Assembly (NCBI GenBank): GCA_002287035.1
Contig: NSKG01000003.1
Location: forward strand, 434,001-498,000
Length of the DNA: 64,000 bases
Reading direction: 5' to 3'
Source of the DNA: Pseudomonas sp. WN033
GTDB taxonomy: Bacteria > Pseudomonadota > Gammaproteobacteria > Pseudomonadales > Pseudomonadaceae
The translations under genes were made by a program, and so were the position numbers. This document shows, piece by piece, positions 20,527 through 29,524 of this stretch. The notes below the pieces were generated by a model that did no database searches, was not told the origin of the DNA, and saw only the letters and a program-made list of their open reading frames with translations. Within the stretch, counting starts at the first letter, position 1, and each line of letters starts with the position of its first letter.

Positions 20527-22395
20527 ATGCTCAATCGTTACCCGCTGTGGAAGTATCTGTTAATCGTGGCCGTGCTGGCGCTCGGCCTGGTTTACGCCAC
20601 ACCCAATTTGTACCCGGACGATCCGGCGATCCAGATTTCCGGCGCCAGCTCTACCCAAACCATCGAACAGCGTGATCTGAATCGTATCGATCAGGCTTTG
20701 CGCGATGCCGGTATTGAAACCAAAGGCACCGAGTTGGGGCAGCAGAGCCGCTCCGGTCTGGTCCGGTTGGTTAATCGTGGTGATCAGCTACGGGCTCAGG
20801 ACGTGGTGCGTCGCGCTCTGGGAGATCAGTTCGTGGTGGCCCAGAACCTGGCACCTACTACGCCTGACTGGTTGATGAATATCGGGGCCGGGCCGATGAA
20901 GCTGGGTCTGGACCTGTCCGGTGGGGTGCACTTCCTATTGGAAGTGGATATGGACAAAGCGGTCGAGAATCGGGTCAATGTCTACGAAAGCGAGCTGCGC
21001 AGCTTGCTGCGTAACGAGCGCATTCGCTACCGCAGCCTGCCGAATCAGGGCAATACCCTGCAGTTCGGTTTTACCGAAGCGGATCAGCTTAGCGCTGCCC
21101 AGCGCCTGATCAATCGTCAGTACAGCCAATTCCAGCTCTCCACCGGTACCCGTGAAGATCTTCAGGTCTTGCGCCTGACCCTGACTGACGCCGAGATGAC
21201 CGAGATTCGTGAGTACTCGGTGCGTCAGAACCTGACCACTGTGCGCAACCGGGTCAACGAGTTGGGTGTAGCCGAGCCGCTGGTGCAGCGTCAGGGGGCC
21301 AACCGTATCGTGGTTGAGCTGCCTGGGGTGCAGGATACTGCCGAGGCCAAGCGGATTCTCGGCAAGACCGCCAACCTGGAGTTCCGCCTGGCCGCGGAAC
21401 CGGATGCCGCTCGCGCGACTATCGAAACCTTCGAGTTCCGTGATGGCAGTCGCCCGCCGGCAGACGTCGAGCGCAGCATCATCCTGACCGGTGACCAGGT
21501 AACTGACGCTCAATCCAATTTTGATGAAAACGGCCGCCCGCAGGTCAATATCCGTCTTGACGGACACGGCGGGGAGCTGATGACCCGCGCCACCCGGACC
21601 AATGTCGGTCGTGGCATGGCGGTGCTGTTCATCGAGCAGCGCCAGATCACCCGGACCGTACAGCAGGAAGTTGACGGGGTGATGCAGGCCGTTGAAGTTC
21701 CGGCGTTCGTCGAGGACAAGAGCATCATTAGTCTGGCCACCATTCAGAGCACGCTGGGCAACCAGTTCCGGATCACCGGCCTGAACTCGCCGGCCGAAGC
21801 CTCTGAACTGGCGCTGTTGCTGCGCGCCGGTGGCCTGGCGGCTCCGATGTACTTTGTCGAAGAGCGGACTATTGGTCCGAGCCTGGGTGCCGAGAACATC
21901 GCCAAGGGGGTAACTGCTACCCAGGTCGGCTTTGCACTGGTGCTGATCTTCATGATCATCGTCTATCGTGCCTTTGGCGTCTTTGCCAGCATAGCTCTGA
22001 CCTTCAACCTGGTGTTGTTGCTGGCGTTGATGTCGGTGCTCGGCGCCACGCTGACCCTGCCCGGTATCGCCGGTATCGTCTTGACACTGGGGATGGCGGT
22101 AGATGCCAACGTGCTGATCTTCTCGCGTATCCGTGAGGAAATTCGCGCCGGCAACAGCATTCAGCGGGCCGTGCACGAAGGCTATGACAAGGCCTTCTCG
22201 GCGATTGTCGACGGTAACCTGACCACTCTGCTGGTGGGGGTGATCCTGTTCGCTATGGGCTCGGGGCCGGTCAAGGGTTTTGCCGTAACGCTGTCGTTGG
22301 GCATTCTGACTTCGATGTTCAGTGCCATTCTGGTTACCCGGGCCATGGTCAATCTCAGCGTCGGCGGTCGCGACGTGAAGAAGCTGTGGCTGTGA
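20527..22395 (+). CDS. secD: Protein translocase subunit SecD
   Basis: A 622-residue inner-membrane RND-type protein that uses the proton gradient to pull proteins out of the SecYEG channel. One N-terminal membrane segment, a large periplasmic P1 domain beginning with GLDLSGGVHFLLEVDMD, and five C-terminal segments (from about residue 460) are visible. The LGMAVDANVLIFSRIREE motif carries the conserved Asp and Arg of the proton path. The ATG at 20527 has only weak ribosome-binding sequence. It lies 10 nt before secF. Confidence 0.96.
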   Translation: MLNRYPLWKYLLIVAVLALGLVYATPNLYPDDPAIQISGASSTQTIEQRDLNRIDQALRDAGIETKGTELGQQSRSGLVRLVNRGDQLRAQDVVRRALGDQFVVAQNLAPTTPDWLMNIGAGPMKLGLDLSGGVHFLLEVDMDKAVENRVNVYESELRSLLRNERIRYRSLPNQGNTLQFGFTEADQLSAAQRLINRQYSQFQLSTGTREDLQVLRLTLTDAEMTEIREYSVRQNLTTVRNRVNELGVAEPLVQRQGANRIVVELPGVQDTAEAKRILGKTANLEFRLAAEPDAARATIETFEFRDGSRPPADVERSIILTGDQVTDAQSNFDENGRPQVNIRLDGHGGELMTRATRTNVGRGMAVLFIEQRQITRTVQQEVDGVMQAVEVPAFVEDKSIISLATIQSTLGNQFRITGLNSPAEASELALLLRAGGLAAPMYFVEERTIGPSLGAENIAKGVTATQVGFALVLIFMIIVYRAFGVFASIALTFNLVLLLALMSVLGATLTLPGIAGIVLTLGMAVDANVLIFSRIREEIRAGNSIQRAVHEGYDKAFSAIVDGNLTTLLVGVILFAMGSGPVKGFAVTLSLGILTSMFSAILVTRAMVNLSVGGRDVKKLWL

Positions 22396-22405
22396 GGAGC
22401 GCATC

Positions 22406-23317
22406 ATGAATATCAAAACCATTAATTTCATGGCGCTGCGCAAGTTCTTCTTCGTAGTCGCTGCCGTACTCATGCTGGTTTCGATCGGCAGCCTGGTGGT
22501 GAAGAACCTCAATCTGGGGTTGGACTTCACTGGTGGTGCGCTGATCGAGCTGAACTATGACGAGCCGGCGGACCTCGAGTCGATCCGTCAGACTCTGCGC
22601 GCAGCCGGCTGGGAAGATGCCGTGGTGCAGAACTTCGGTGCAAGCACCGATGTGATCATCCGTCTGGCCAGTGAGGATCCGAATCTGGGTAGTGAGATCG
22701 CCCGGATGATCCAGCGCGAAGATGCGGGTGAGGTGACGGTCAAACGGGTCGAGTTCATCGGGCCGCAGGTGGGTGAGGAGCTGCGCGATCAGGGTGGTCT
22801 GGGGATGCTGCTGGCCATGGGCGGGATTTTGCTCTACGTGTCGCTGCGCTTCCAGATGAAGTTCGCAGTAGGGGCGATTGCCGCGCTGTTCCATGATGTG
22901 ATCTTCACCCTGGGCTTTTTCGCCTTCTTTGGGTTGTCGTTCGATCTGACCGTACTGGCGGCACTGCTGGCGGTGATTGGTTACTCGCTGAACGACACCA
23001 TCGTGGTATTTGACCGGGTGCGGGAAAATCTGCGGGTAATGCGCAAGGCTGATCTGATCGAGGTGATCAACGTCTCCACTACCCAGACCCTGGCACGGAC
23101 CCTGGCGACCTCGTTCTCGACCATTTTGGTGCTGCTGGCGCTGTTCTTCTTTGGTGGCGAGAACATCCATGGCTTCGCCACGGCTCTGTTGATCGGTGTG
23201 TGTATCGGTACCTACTCGTCGATCTTCGTTGCCAACGGCCTGCTGGTTACCATGAATCTGACCCGCGAGGACCTGATTCCTCCACAGGTCGAGGAAGCGG
23301 TGGACGACCGGCCCTGA
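22406..23317 (+). CDS. secF: Protein translocase subunit SecF
   Basis: A 303-residue partner of SecD with six membrane segments. The periplasmic entry GLDFTGGALIEL and the conserved GYSLNDTIVVFDRVREN motif of the transmembrane proton path are present. AGGAG stands upstream of the ATG. A perfect terminator follows, ending the queA-tgt-yajC-secDF unit. Confidence 0.97.
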   Translation: MNIKTINFMALRKFFFVVAAVLMLVSIGSLVVKNLNLGLDFTGGALIELNYDEPADLESIRQTLRAAGWEDAVVQNFGASTDVIIRLASEDPNLGSEIARMIQREDAGEVTVKRVEFIGPQVGEELRDQGGLGMLLAMGGILLYVSLRFQMKFAVGAIAALFHDVIFTLGFFAFFGLSFDLTVLAALLAVIGYSLNDTIVVFDRVRENLRVMRKADLIEVINVSTTQTLARTLATSFSTILVLLALFFFGGENIHGFATALLIGVCIGTYSSIFVANGLLVTMNLTREDLIPPQVEEAVDDRP

Positions 23318-23343
23318 GTATTGAGCAGGTCTTTTGTAAAAAC

Positions 23344-23371
23344 AAAAAAGCAGCCGAGAGGCTGCTTTTTT
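23344..23371 (+). terminator. Rho-independent terminator of the secDF operon
   Basis: A 12-bp perfect stem, AAAAAAGCAGCC with GGCTGCTTTTTT, and a GAGA loop with a T run. The A/T symmetry could terminate on both strands. Confidence 0.95.
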
Positions 23372-23419
23372 GTTTTGGGCACGAAGCATGGGCAATTGGC
23401 TGTCATTCAGATAAACGGT

Positions 23420-23446
23420 TCAAGGTGGTGGGTGGTTGGCCGATAG
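23420..23446 (+). promoter_or_regulatory. FliA (sigma-28) promoter of the chemoreceptor gene
   Basis: TCAAG (23420-23424), 14 nt, then GCCGATAG (23439-23446). This matches the Pseudomonas flagellar sigma-28 consensus (TCAAG, about 14 nt, GCCGATA) and lies 46 nt before the start codon of a chemoreceptor, a classic FliA target. Confidence 0.8.
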
Positions 23447-23492
23447 GACTAGAACACAGTGTACGAATCACCTTTGATAAGTGAGGTAGGCC

Positions 23493-25115
23493 ATGCTCAG
23501 AAATTACTCCATTGCGTTGCGGCTTGGGGGCAGTTTTGTGCTGATGGGGCTTATTGTTTTGGGGCTCGGGCTTCTGGCTTTCAATAGTCTGTCAGAACTG
23601 CGTCGAGATGCGGAAATTCTGGAAGACGATCTGTTACCGGGCACCCAGCTGGTTGGGCAGATAAATCATAACTTCATGCAGGTTAGGTATCTTACGTTGC
23701 GCAGTACACTTGCAGAGACTGAACCGCAAATAAGGGACTATGCGCGCCGGATTCAGCAGGCACGTGACAATGTGCAGCAGGCTGGGGAGCGTTTTGCGGC
23801 TTTGCCGGCCAGCGCTGCCGAGCGTCAGCTCTTTGAACGTTTCCAGGCCGAACTCAATCGCTACATACAGGCGCAGCAAGGTGTGATTGATCAACTGTTA
23901 GCTGGTCGCCGCTCTGCTGCGTTAGTTCAGCTTGATGAAGTTCTTGATCCGGTTGCGCAAAGAGTGTCACAGACACTGCTGGATATCGTTGCCCTGAATG
24001 CTGAGGCGGCCAGCGAAGCAGCAATTCATGCAGATCAGGTTTATAGTCGCGCCCGTCATGTAGTCATTGTTGCGGTGTTGCTGGCAGCATTTTTTACGGC
24101 TTTCCTGGCCTGGGTATTGTCACGGGGGATTCTCGGGCCAATACGCTACGCGGTGTCCGCCAGTGAGGTGATTGCACAAGGCGACCTTACTCAGCGCATT
24201 GAATTTATTGGAACGGATGAGGCTGCGCAATTGCTGCGCTCAATTGCATCCATGCAACAACAATTACGCGAGACCATCGCGGGTATCGTTAACTCTTCCA
24301 CCCAACTAGCTTCGGCGGCAGAAGAATTGAATGCGGTTACCGAGGATGCAACCCGTGGCTTGCAGCGACAGAATGACGAGGTGCAGCAGGCGGCGACGGC
24401 GGTAAATGAAATGACCGTTGCAGTAGAAGAGGTGGCTGGCAATGCGAACTCGACTTCGGATGAGTCGAAAAAAGCCACCCAAATTACAGAGCAAGGGCGC
24501 CAGCAAGTCAGCCAAACGCTGCAGGGCATTGATCAGTTGAGCAGTAATATCAATAGCTCGGCAGAAGAAGTTCAGGTCCTGGCCGATCGGGTACAGGACA
24601 TCATCAAGGTGCTGGATGTAATTGGCGCCATCGCGGAACAGACCAATCTGTTAGCGCTGAATGCGGCTATCGAAGCTGCGAGGGCTGGCGAGGCTGGCCG
24701 CGGTTTTGCTGTGGTGGCCGATGAGGTGCGTGCCTTGGCGCACCGCACTCAGGCATCAACCAGCGAAATCGAAAACATGATTAGTCAAATCCAGCAGGTT
24801 ACTGAGCGAGCGGTAGAAGCTATGCGGATCAGTCGGACCATGTCGGGCAAGACTCAAGAAATGGCAGGTGCTGCCGGTGAGGCTTTGCAGCACATTAGCG
24901 AAGCGATTGTGCAAATCAATGAGCGTAATCTGGTGATTGCCAGTGCGGCGGAAGAACAGGCGCAGGTAGCTCGAGAGGTTGACCGGAATCTGGTTAATAT
25001 TCGTGATCTTTCAACGCAGTCTGCTGCGGGTGCTGAGCAGACTAGTAGTTCGAGCCGTGAGCTTTCCCGGCTGGCTGTGGAACTGAATGATCTGATTGGC
25101 CGTTTCCGGCTCTGA
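23493..25115 (+). CDS. Methyl-accepting chemotaxis protein
   Basis: A 540-residue transmembrane chemoreceptor. The first membrane segment is at about residues 10-30, followed by a helical periplasmic four-helix-bundle sensor, a second segment at about 189-212, a HAMP domain, and a cytoplasmic signalling domain whose hairpin tip carries [20 protein letters not shown]. The ligand is unknown. Codon choice and GC content look lower than in neighbouring housekeeping genes. The FliA promoter upstream ties expression to flagellar assembly. It is monocistronic, between the secDF terminator and the terminator shared with suhB. Confidence 0.95.
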   Translation: MLRNYSIALRLGGSFVLMGLIVLGLGLLAFNSLSELRRDAEILEDDLLPGTQLVGQINHNFMQVRYLTLRSTLAETEPQIRDYARRIQQARDNVQQAGERFAALPASAAERQLFERFQAELNRYIQAQQGVIDQLLAGRRSAALVQLDEVLDPVAQRVSQTLLDIVALNAEAASEAAIHADQVYSRARHVVIVAVLLAAFFTAFLAWVLSRGILGPIRYAVSASEVIAQGDLTQRIEFIGTDEAAQLLRSIASMQQQLRETIAGIVNSSTQLASAAEELNAVTEDATRGLQRQNDEVQQAATAVNEMTVAVEEVAGNANSTSDESKKATQITEQGRQQVSQTLQGIDQLSSNINSSAEEVQVLADRVQDIIKVLDVIGAIAEQTNLLALNAAIEAARAGEAGRGFAVVADEVRALAHRTQASTSEIENMISQIQQVTERAVEAMRISRTMSGKTQEMAGAAGEALQHISEAIVQINERNLVIASAAEEQAQVAREVDRNLVNIRDLSTQSAAGAEQTSSSSRELSRLAVELNDLIGRFRL

Positions 25116-25126
25116 AGTGTAAAAAT

Positions 25127-25154
25127 CCCCCCGCAACTTATTGGTTGTGGGGGG
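25127..25154 (-). terminator. Terminator between convergent MCP and suhB genes
   Basis: An 11-bp stem with one G-T pair: CCCCCC plus GCAAC on the left, GTTGT plus six G on the right. On the minus strand it is followed by ATTTTTAC, so it serves suhB best. A run of nine G (25149-25157) lies in the right arm. Confidence 0.75.
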
Positions 25155-25162
25155 GGGAGGGT

Positions 25163-25978
25163 TCAGCGCTTCATCGCCGGGGTCAGGTGCGGCTGGATGG
25201 CTGTCAGAACGGCCTTGAAGCACTTCGGGTTGCCGGCGACGACATTGCCCTTGTCCAGGTAATGATGACCGCCGGTGAAGTCGCTGACCAGTCCGCCAGC
25301 TTCCTGGATCAGCAGGCTGCCGGCGGCCATGTCCCATTCGGCCAGGCCGAATTCCCAGAATGCGTCATAGCGACCGGCGGCGACGTAGGCCAGATCCAGG
25401 CTGGCGGCGCCACAGCGGCGCAGGCCGGCGGTCTGGCCGACCAGGCTGCGGAACATGCCCAGGTAGTTGTCCAGTGCATCGATCTGGTTGTCGCGGAATG
25501 GGAAGCCGGTGCCGAGCAGGGCGCCGTCCAGAGTCTTGCGGCTGCTCACGCGCAGACGCTTGCCGTTGAGTGCTGCGCCACGGCCGCGGCTGGCGGTAAA
25601 CTCTTCCTGGCGAACCGGGTCGAGAACCACGGCATGTTCGATACGGCCCTTGATGCGGCAGGCAATGCTGACGGCGAAGTGCGGTACGCCGCGCAGGAAG
25701 TTGGTGGTGCCGTCGAGCGGGTCGATGATCCAGACAATGTCGGCACCGTCGCCGCGGCCTGGCTGAAAACCGGACTCTTCGGCGTGGATGCCATGATCGG
25801 GATAGGCTTTGCGCAGATGTTGAATGATGGTTTGTTCGGCGGAACGGTCGACTTCCGACACGTAGTCGCGAGCATCCTTTTCGCTAACGGTGAGAACGTC
25901 CAGGCGATCCATGGAGCGGTAAATCAGTTCTCCCGCGCTGCGCGCGGCGCGCAGAGCGATATTCAGCATCGGCTGCAT
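25163..25978 (-). CDS. suhB: Inositol monophosphatase family protein SuhB
   Basis: A 271-residue Mg-dependent phosphatase that also acts as a ribosomal-RNA transcription antitermination and ribosome-assembly factor in E. coli. The metal-binding motif DPLDGTTNF starts at residue 86 and the second motif WDMAAGSLLIQEAGG lies near 215. The start at 25978 (MQPMLNIALRAARSAGELI) matches the family; an upstream in-frame ATG at 26044 would add 22 unlikely residues. It is divergent from trmJ, as in other Pseudomonas. Confidence 0.95.
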   Translation of the reverse strand: MQPMLNIALRAARSAGELIYRSMDRLDVLTVSEKDARDYVSEVDRSAEQTIIQHLRKAYPDHGIHAEESGFQPGRGDGADIVWIIDPLDGTTNFLRGVPHFAVSIACRIKGRIEHAVVLDPVRQEEFTASRGRGAALNGKRLRVSSRKTLDGALLGTGFPFRDNQIDALDNYLGMFRSLVGQTAGLRRCGAASLDLAYVAAGRYDAFWEFGLAEWDMAAGSLLIQEAGGLVSDFTGGHHYLDKGNVVAGNPKCFKAVLTAIQPHLTPAMKR

Positions 25979-26106
25979 AGGGCTATCTCGAAATGTAAAG
26001 GAACGGGGAAAGCCGGTAAGTGTAGCAGAAAGCTCTGCGGACATGAATGGTCATCTGCCGCGTGCTTTTGTAAGATGCAGAGTTCCTTCCCTGCCTGGAG
26101 ATCATC

Positions 26107-26886
26107 GTGCTCGACAACGTCCGCATTGTGCTGGTCAATACCAGTCACCCCGGCAACATTGGCGGCGCCGCCCGGGCCATGAAAAACATGGGCTTGAGTC
26201 AACTGGTGTTGGTTGATCCGGTGCGTTTTCCCGATCCGGAGGCTCGGGCCAGGGCCTCGGGTGCCGATGACGTGCTTGAGCAGGCGCGGGTGGTGGCGAC
26301 GCTGGAGGAGGCCATTGCCGATTGCGTTTTGGTGCTTGGCACCAGTGCCAGGGATCGACGGATTCCGTGGCCGGTGCTGGATCCGCGCGAGTCAGCGGGC
26401 AGAGTGCTTGAGCAGTTGGGCGAGACGCCAGAGGCTCCGGTGGCTCTGGTGTTCGGGCGCGAAGACTCGGGTCTGACCAGTGAGGAGCTGCAGCGCTGTC
26501 AGTATCATGTCCATATTCCTTCGGATCCGGCTTTCAGTTCGCTGAATCTGGCTGCTGCGGTTCAGGTGCTCAGCTATGAGCTGCGCATGCTGTGGCTGGG
26601 TGAGCAGGGGCAGCCGACCAAAATGCACAAGATCGAGACCACGGCGATCCATAACGAAATTCCGGCCACCGCAGATGAGTTGGAAAAATTCTATGCTCAT
26701 CTAGAGCAAGTGCTGGTTGAAATTGGCTTCCTCGACCCTCAGAAACCCAGGCAGTTGATGCCGCGTTTGCGCCGCCTGTATGGACGGGTGCAGCTCAATC
26801 GGATGGAAATGAACATCCTGCGCGGTATCCTGACTGAAACCCAGAAAGCCATCGGCGCGCCTGCGGCCGGTGAGCGGAGACGTTGA
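26107..26886 (+). CDS. trmJ: tRNA (cytidine/uridine-32-2'-O)-methyltransferase TrmJ
   Basis: A 259-residue SPOUT methyltransferase that 2'-O-methylates position 32 of several tRNAs with SAM. The N-terminal [20 protein letters not shown] and the knot motifs [14 protein letters not shown] and [20 protein letters not shown] are intact. Translation starts at a GTG with GGAG upstream. The stop lies 2 nt before the cysE start, and both are read on the same transcript. Confidence 0.95.
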   Translation: MLDNVRIVLVNTSHPGNIGGAARAMKNMGLSQLVLVDPVRFPDPEARARASGADDVLEQARVVATLEEAIADCVLVLGTSARDRRIPWPVLDPRESAGRVLEQLGETPEAPVALVFGREDSGLTSEELQRCQYHVHIPSDPAFSSLNLAAAVQVLSYELRMLWLGEQGQPTKMHKIETTAIHNEIPATADELEKFYAHLEQVLVEIGFLDPQKPRQLMPRLRRLYGRVQLNRMEMNILRGILTETQKAIGAPAAGERRR

Positions 26887-26888
26887 AC

Positions 26889-27716
26889 ATGTTCAAGCGC
26901 ATGAAGGAAGACATCGCTGGTGTATTTGACCGCGACCCGGCAGCACGCAACACCTTTGAGGTGCTGACCTGCTATCCCGGGCTGCATGCGGTCTGGCTGC
27001 ACCGGATTGCGCATGCCTTGTGGACCCGTAATGCCCGGTTGCTGGCCCGAATGGTGTCGCATTTCGCTCGCTGGCTGACCGGCGTCGAGATTCATCCGGG
27101 CGCCCGGCTCGGGCGGCGCTTCTTCATCGACCACGGCATGGGTGTGGTGATTGGCGAGACTGCCGAGATCGGTGATGACGTCACCCTGTACCAGGGTGTA
27201 ACCCTGGGCGGAACCAGCTGGAACAAGGGTAAGCGTCATCCGACGCTGGAAGATGGTGTGGTGGTGGGTGCCGGGGCCAAGGTGCTGGGGCCTTTTACCG
27301 TGGGCAAAGGTGCCAAGATTGGCTCCAATGCGGTGGTGACCAAGGCGGTGCCGGCTGGTGCCACGGCAGTGGGGATTCCTGGGCGGATCATCCTCAAGGA
27401 ACCGGACGAGCCGGTTGATGAGCAAAGCGCCCGGCGTCAGGCCATGGCCGAGAAGATCGGTTTCGATGCCTACGGGGTCAGTCGCGACATGCCCGACCCG
27501 GTGGCCAAGGCAATTGGTCAGTTGCTCGATCACCTGCATGCGGTCGATGGCCGGCTGGAGGGGATGTGCAAGGCGCTCAGCGACCTGGGTAGCGATTATT
27601 GTGGCAAGGATCTGCCGACCCTGGATGACCATGACTTTGAGCCGCTCAAGGACGATCAGCCCGAGACTGTGCCGCCGTTGGCCGAGGACGCTGCGTCGTC
27701 CGAACGGCAGGGGTGA
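26889..27716 (+). CDS. cysE: Serine O-acetyltransferase
   Basis: A 275-residue enzyme acetylating serine for cysteine biosynthesis. An N-terminal helical part ([20 protein letters not shown]) is followed by left-handed beta-helix hexapeptide repeats with the catalytic-site text [16 protein letters not shown] and [19 protein letters not shown]. The C-terminal extension of about 90 residues is longer than in E. coli. ATG at 26889 has CGGAG upstream; an in-frame TTG at 26883 is rejected. The next gene, 3 nt after the stop, is a cysteine desulfurase, linking cysteine supply with sulfur mobilisation. Confidence 0.95.
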   Translation: MFKRMKEDIAGVFDRDPAARNTFEVLTCYPGLHAVWLHRIAHALWTRNARLLARMVSHFARWLTGVEIHPGARLGRRFFIDHGMGVVIGETAEIGDDVTLYQGVTLGGTSWNKGKRHPTLEDGVVVGAGAKVLGPFTVGKGAKIGSNAVVTKAVPAGATAVGIPGRIILKEPDEPVDEQSARRQAMAEKIGFDAYGVSRDMPDPVAKAIGQLLDHLHAVDGRLEGMCKALSDLGSDYCGKDLPTLDDHDFEPLKDDQPETVPPLAEDAASSERQG

Positions 27717-27719
27717 GTC

Positions 27720-28874
27720 ATGATGATGCCGATTTATCTGGATTACGCCGCGACTACCCCGGTGGACCCGAGGGTGGCCGAGAAAATGATGGCTTGCCTG
27801 ACTCTGGACGGCAACTTCGCCAATCCGGCCTCACGCTCGCACATCTATGGCTGGAGAGCCGAGGAAGCGGTCGAGTTGGCTCGTCGACAGGTCGCCGATC
27901 TGGTCGGTGCTGATCCGCGCGAAATCGTCTGGACTTCTGGTGCTACCGAGTCGGACAACCTGGCGATCAAGGGCGTGGCCCATGCGCTGGCCGAGCGCGG
28001 CCGGCATATCGTGACCTCGGCAATCGAGCACAAGGCGGTGCTCGACAGTTGTCGTCAGCTTGAGCGCGAAGGCTTCGAGGTGACCTATCTGAGCCCTGGT
28101 AGCGAGGGCGTCATCGAGCCGCAGCAATTGGTTGCGGCGCTGCGTGATGACACCATTCTGGTTTCGCTGATGCACGTCAACAACGAGATCGGCACAATCA
28201 ACGACATTGCGGCGCTGGGAGTGGTGGCCCATGAGCATGGGGTGCTGTTTCATGTCGATGCCGCGCAGTCCACCGGCAAGCTGCCGATTGATCTCAAGCG
28301 TCTGCCGGTTGACCTGATGTCGTTCAGCGCCCACAAAACCTATGGCCCCAAGGGCGTTGGAGCTCTGTTTGTTCGGCGTGGCTTGCCGCTACGGCTGGAG
28401 GCACAGATTCATGGCGGCGGTCATGAGCGGGGGATGCGCTCGGGTACCTTGCCGACCCATCAGCTCGTCGGTATGGGCGAGGCGTTTGCCCTGGCTGGCC
28501 AGTTGATGGGTGAAGAGTGCGCACGTATCAGTGCTTTGCGTGACCGGCTGCTGGCGGGGCTGGCCGGGCTGGATGGCGTCAGTCTCAATGGTAGTGCCGA
28601 GCGCCGGGTGCCGCACAATCTCAATCTGGGTTTTGCTGGCGTGGATGGCGAGTTGCTGCTGCTGGCGCTCAAGGATCTGGCGCTGTCGACCGGCTCGGCC
28701 TGCACCTCGGCTTCGGTTGAGCCGTCCTACGTGCTGCGTGGTATCGGGGTTTCAGACCAGTTGGCGCACAGCTCGCTGCGCCTTTCGCTGGGGCGCTTTA
28801 CCAGCGAGCAGGAGGTTGATCGCGCAGCAGAGATGCTGTGTGAGGTGGTCACGCGTTTGCGTGCCGGCCGTTGA
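27720..28874 (+). CDS. iscS: Cysteine desulfurase IscS, lacking the C-terminal IscU-binding tail
   Basis: A 384-residue PLP enzyme that takes sulfur from cysteine to a catalytic Cys for Fe-S clusters and tRNA thiolation. It is colinear with E. coli IscS: PLP lysine K206 in SFSAHKTYG and catalytic C328 in [15 protein letters not shown] keep the same numbers. It ends at about residue 384, just after VVTRL, so the last ~20 residues of E. coli IscS (404 aa), which contact IscU, are absent. No iscR, iscU, iscA, hscBA, fdx or iscX follows; ndk is next. Three consecutive ATG codons open the frame, 3 nt after cysE. Confidence 0.93.
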   Translation: MMMPIYLDYAATTPVDPRVAEKMMACLTLDGNFANPASRSHIYGWRAEEAVELARRQVADLVGADPREIVWTSGATESDNLAIKGVAHALAERGRHIVTSAIEHKAVLDSCRQLEREGFEVTYLSPGSEGVIEPQQLVAALRDDTILVSLMHVNNEIGTINDIAALGVVAHEHGVLFHVDAAQSTGKLPIDLKRLPVDLMSFSAHKTYGPKGVGALFVRRGLPLRLEAQIHGGGHERGMRSGTLPTHQLVGMGEAFALAGQLMGEECARISALRDRLLAGLAGLDGVSLNGSAERRVPHNLNLGFAGVDGELLLLALKDLALSTGSACTSASVEPSYVLRGIGVSDQLAHSSLRLSLGRFTSEQEVDRAAEMLCEVVTRLRAGR

Positions 28875-28941
28875 GGGCGTCACGCTAGCCGGCAGCCCTG
28901 CATTGGGGCACTGCTGGAGGTGGAAATACCTGTATGCAAAT

Positions 28942-28966
28942 CGCCGCGAGGCTCCGCTCGACGGCG
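28942..28966 (+). terminator. Hairpin after iscS
   Basis: CGCCG plus CGAG (28942-28950) pair with CTCG and CGGCG (28957-28966) with one bulged A, followed by GTTACGCTTTT. It probably ends the trmJ-cysE-iscS transcript; the T tract is short and delayed. Confidence 0.5.
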
Positions 28967-28983
28967 GTTACGCTTTTGCAGTC

Positions 28984-29006
28984 AACCTGCGTATAATCCG
29001 CAGGTT
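28984..29006. promoter_or_regulatory. Palindrome centred on a consensus -10 box upstream of ndk
   Basis: AACCTGCG (28984-28991) and CGCAGGTT (28999-29006) form a perfect inverted repeat around TATAAT (28992-28997). Extending three bases outward keeps the symmetry except at one position. The -10 has no good -35 at the expected distance. Transcription would start near the right arm, so an RNA hairpin could not form; a DNA-binding protein site covering the promoter is the natural reading. Confidence 0.6.
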
Positions 29007-29055
29007 AACAAGTTTACTTAACCCCCTTTGATCAAAAATCTGTCTGGAGTTTCCC

Positions 29056-29487
29056 ATGGCTGTTGAACGCACCCTGTCCATTATCAAGCCCGATGCCGTT
29101 GCCAAGAACGTAATCGGTCAGATCGTCAGCCGCTTCGAGCAGGCCGGTCTGCGTGTCGTGGCTGCCAAGATGGTGCAGCTGTCCCAGTCCGACGCTGAAG
29201 GCTTCTACGCCGAGCACAAAGAGCGTCCGTTCTTCAAGGATCTGGTTGGCTTCATGACTTCCGGTCCGGTTGTTGTTCAGGTGCTGGAAGGTGAAGGCGC
29301 TGTACTGAAGAACCGCGAGCTGATGGGTGCCACCAACCCGAAAGAAGCTGCCGCCGGTACCATTCGTGCCGACTTCGCCGAGTCGATCGACGCCAACGCC
29401 GTACACGGTTCGGACTCGACCACTTCGGCTGCCCGTGAAGTGGCGTACTTCTTCGCCGAAACCGAGCTGTGCCCGCGTACCCGCTGA
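29056..29487 (+). CDS. ndk: Nucleoside diphosphate kinase
   Basis: A 143-residue cytoplasmic kinase balancing NTP pools. The N-terminal [12 protein letters not shown], and the active-site HGSDS motif around the phosphorylated histidine ([14 protein letters not shown], near residue 117), are intact. TGGAG lies upstream of the ATG. It opens the conserved ndk-rlmN-pilF-rodZ-ispG-hisS-yfgM-bamB series. Confidence 0.97.
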   Translation: MAVERTLSIIKPDAVAKNVIGQIVSRFEQAGLRVVAAKMVQLSQSDAEGFYAEHKERPFFKDLVGFMTSGPVVVQVLEGEGAVLKNRELMGATNPKEAAAGTIRADFAESIDANAVHGSDSTTSAAREVAYFFAETELCPRTR

Positions 29488-29524
29488 GCATAGCCCTCGA
29501 TACTGATCAAGTGATGTGACCGCC

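Noticed and set aside
20935-22530. 531-residue open frame antisense to secD/secF
   Set aside because: It mirrors the codon structure of two certain genes, is rich in His, Gln and Arg as antisense frames usually are here, and has no domain or ribosome binding site.
25149-25157. Run of nine G as a phase-variation tract
   Set aside because: It lies in the terminator between two convergent genes, not in a coding region or promoter spacer, so slippage would have little effect; a base-count error is possible.
25145-26182. 345-residue open frame on the plus strand across suhB
   Set aside because: It runs opposite to suhB, whose catalytic motifs are intact, and also crosses the suhB promoter and trmJ start.
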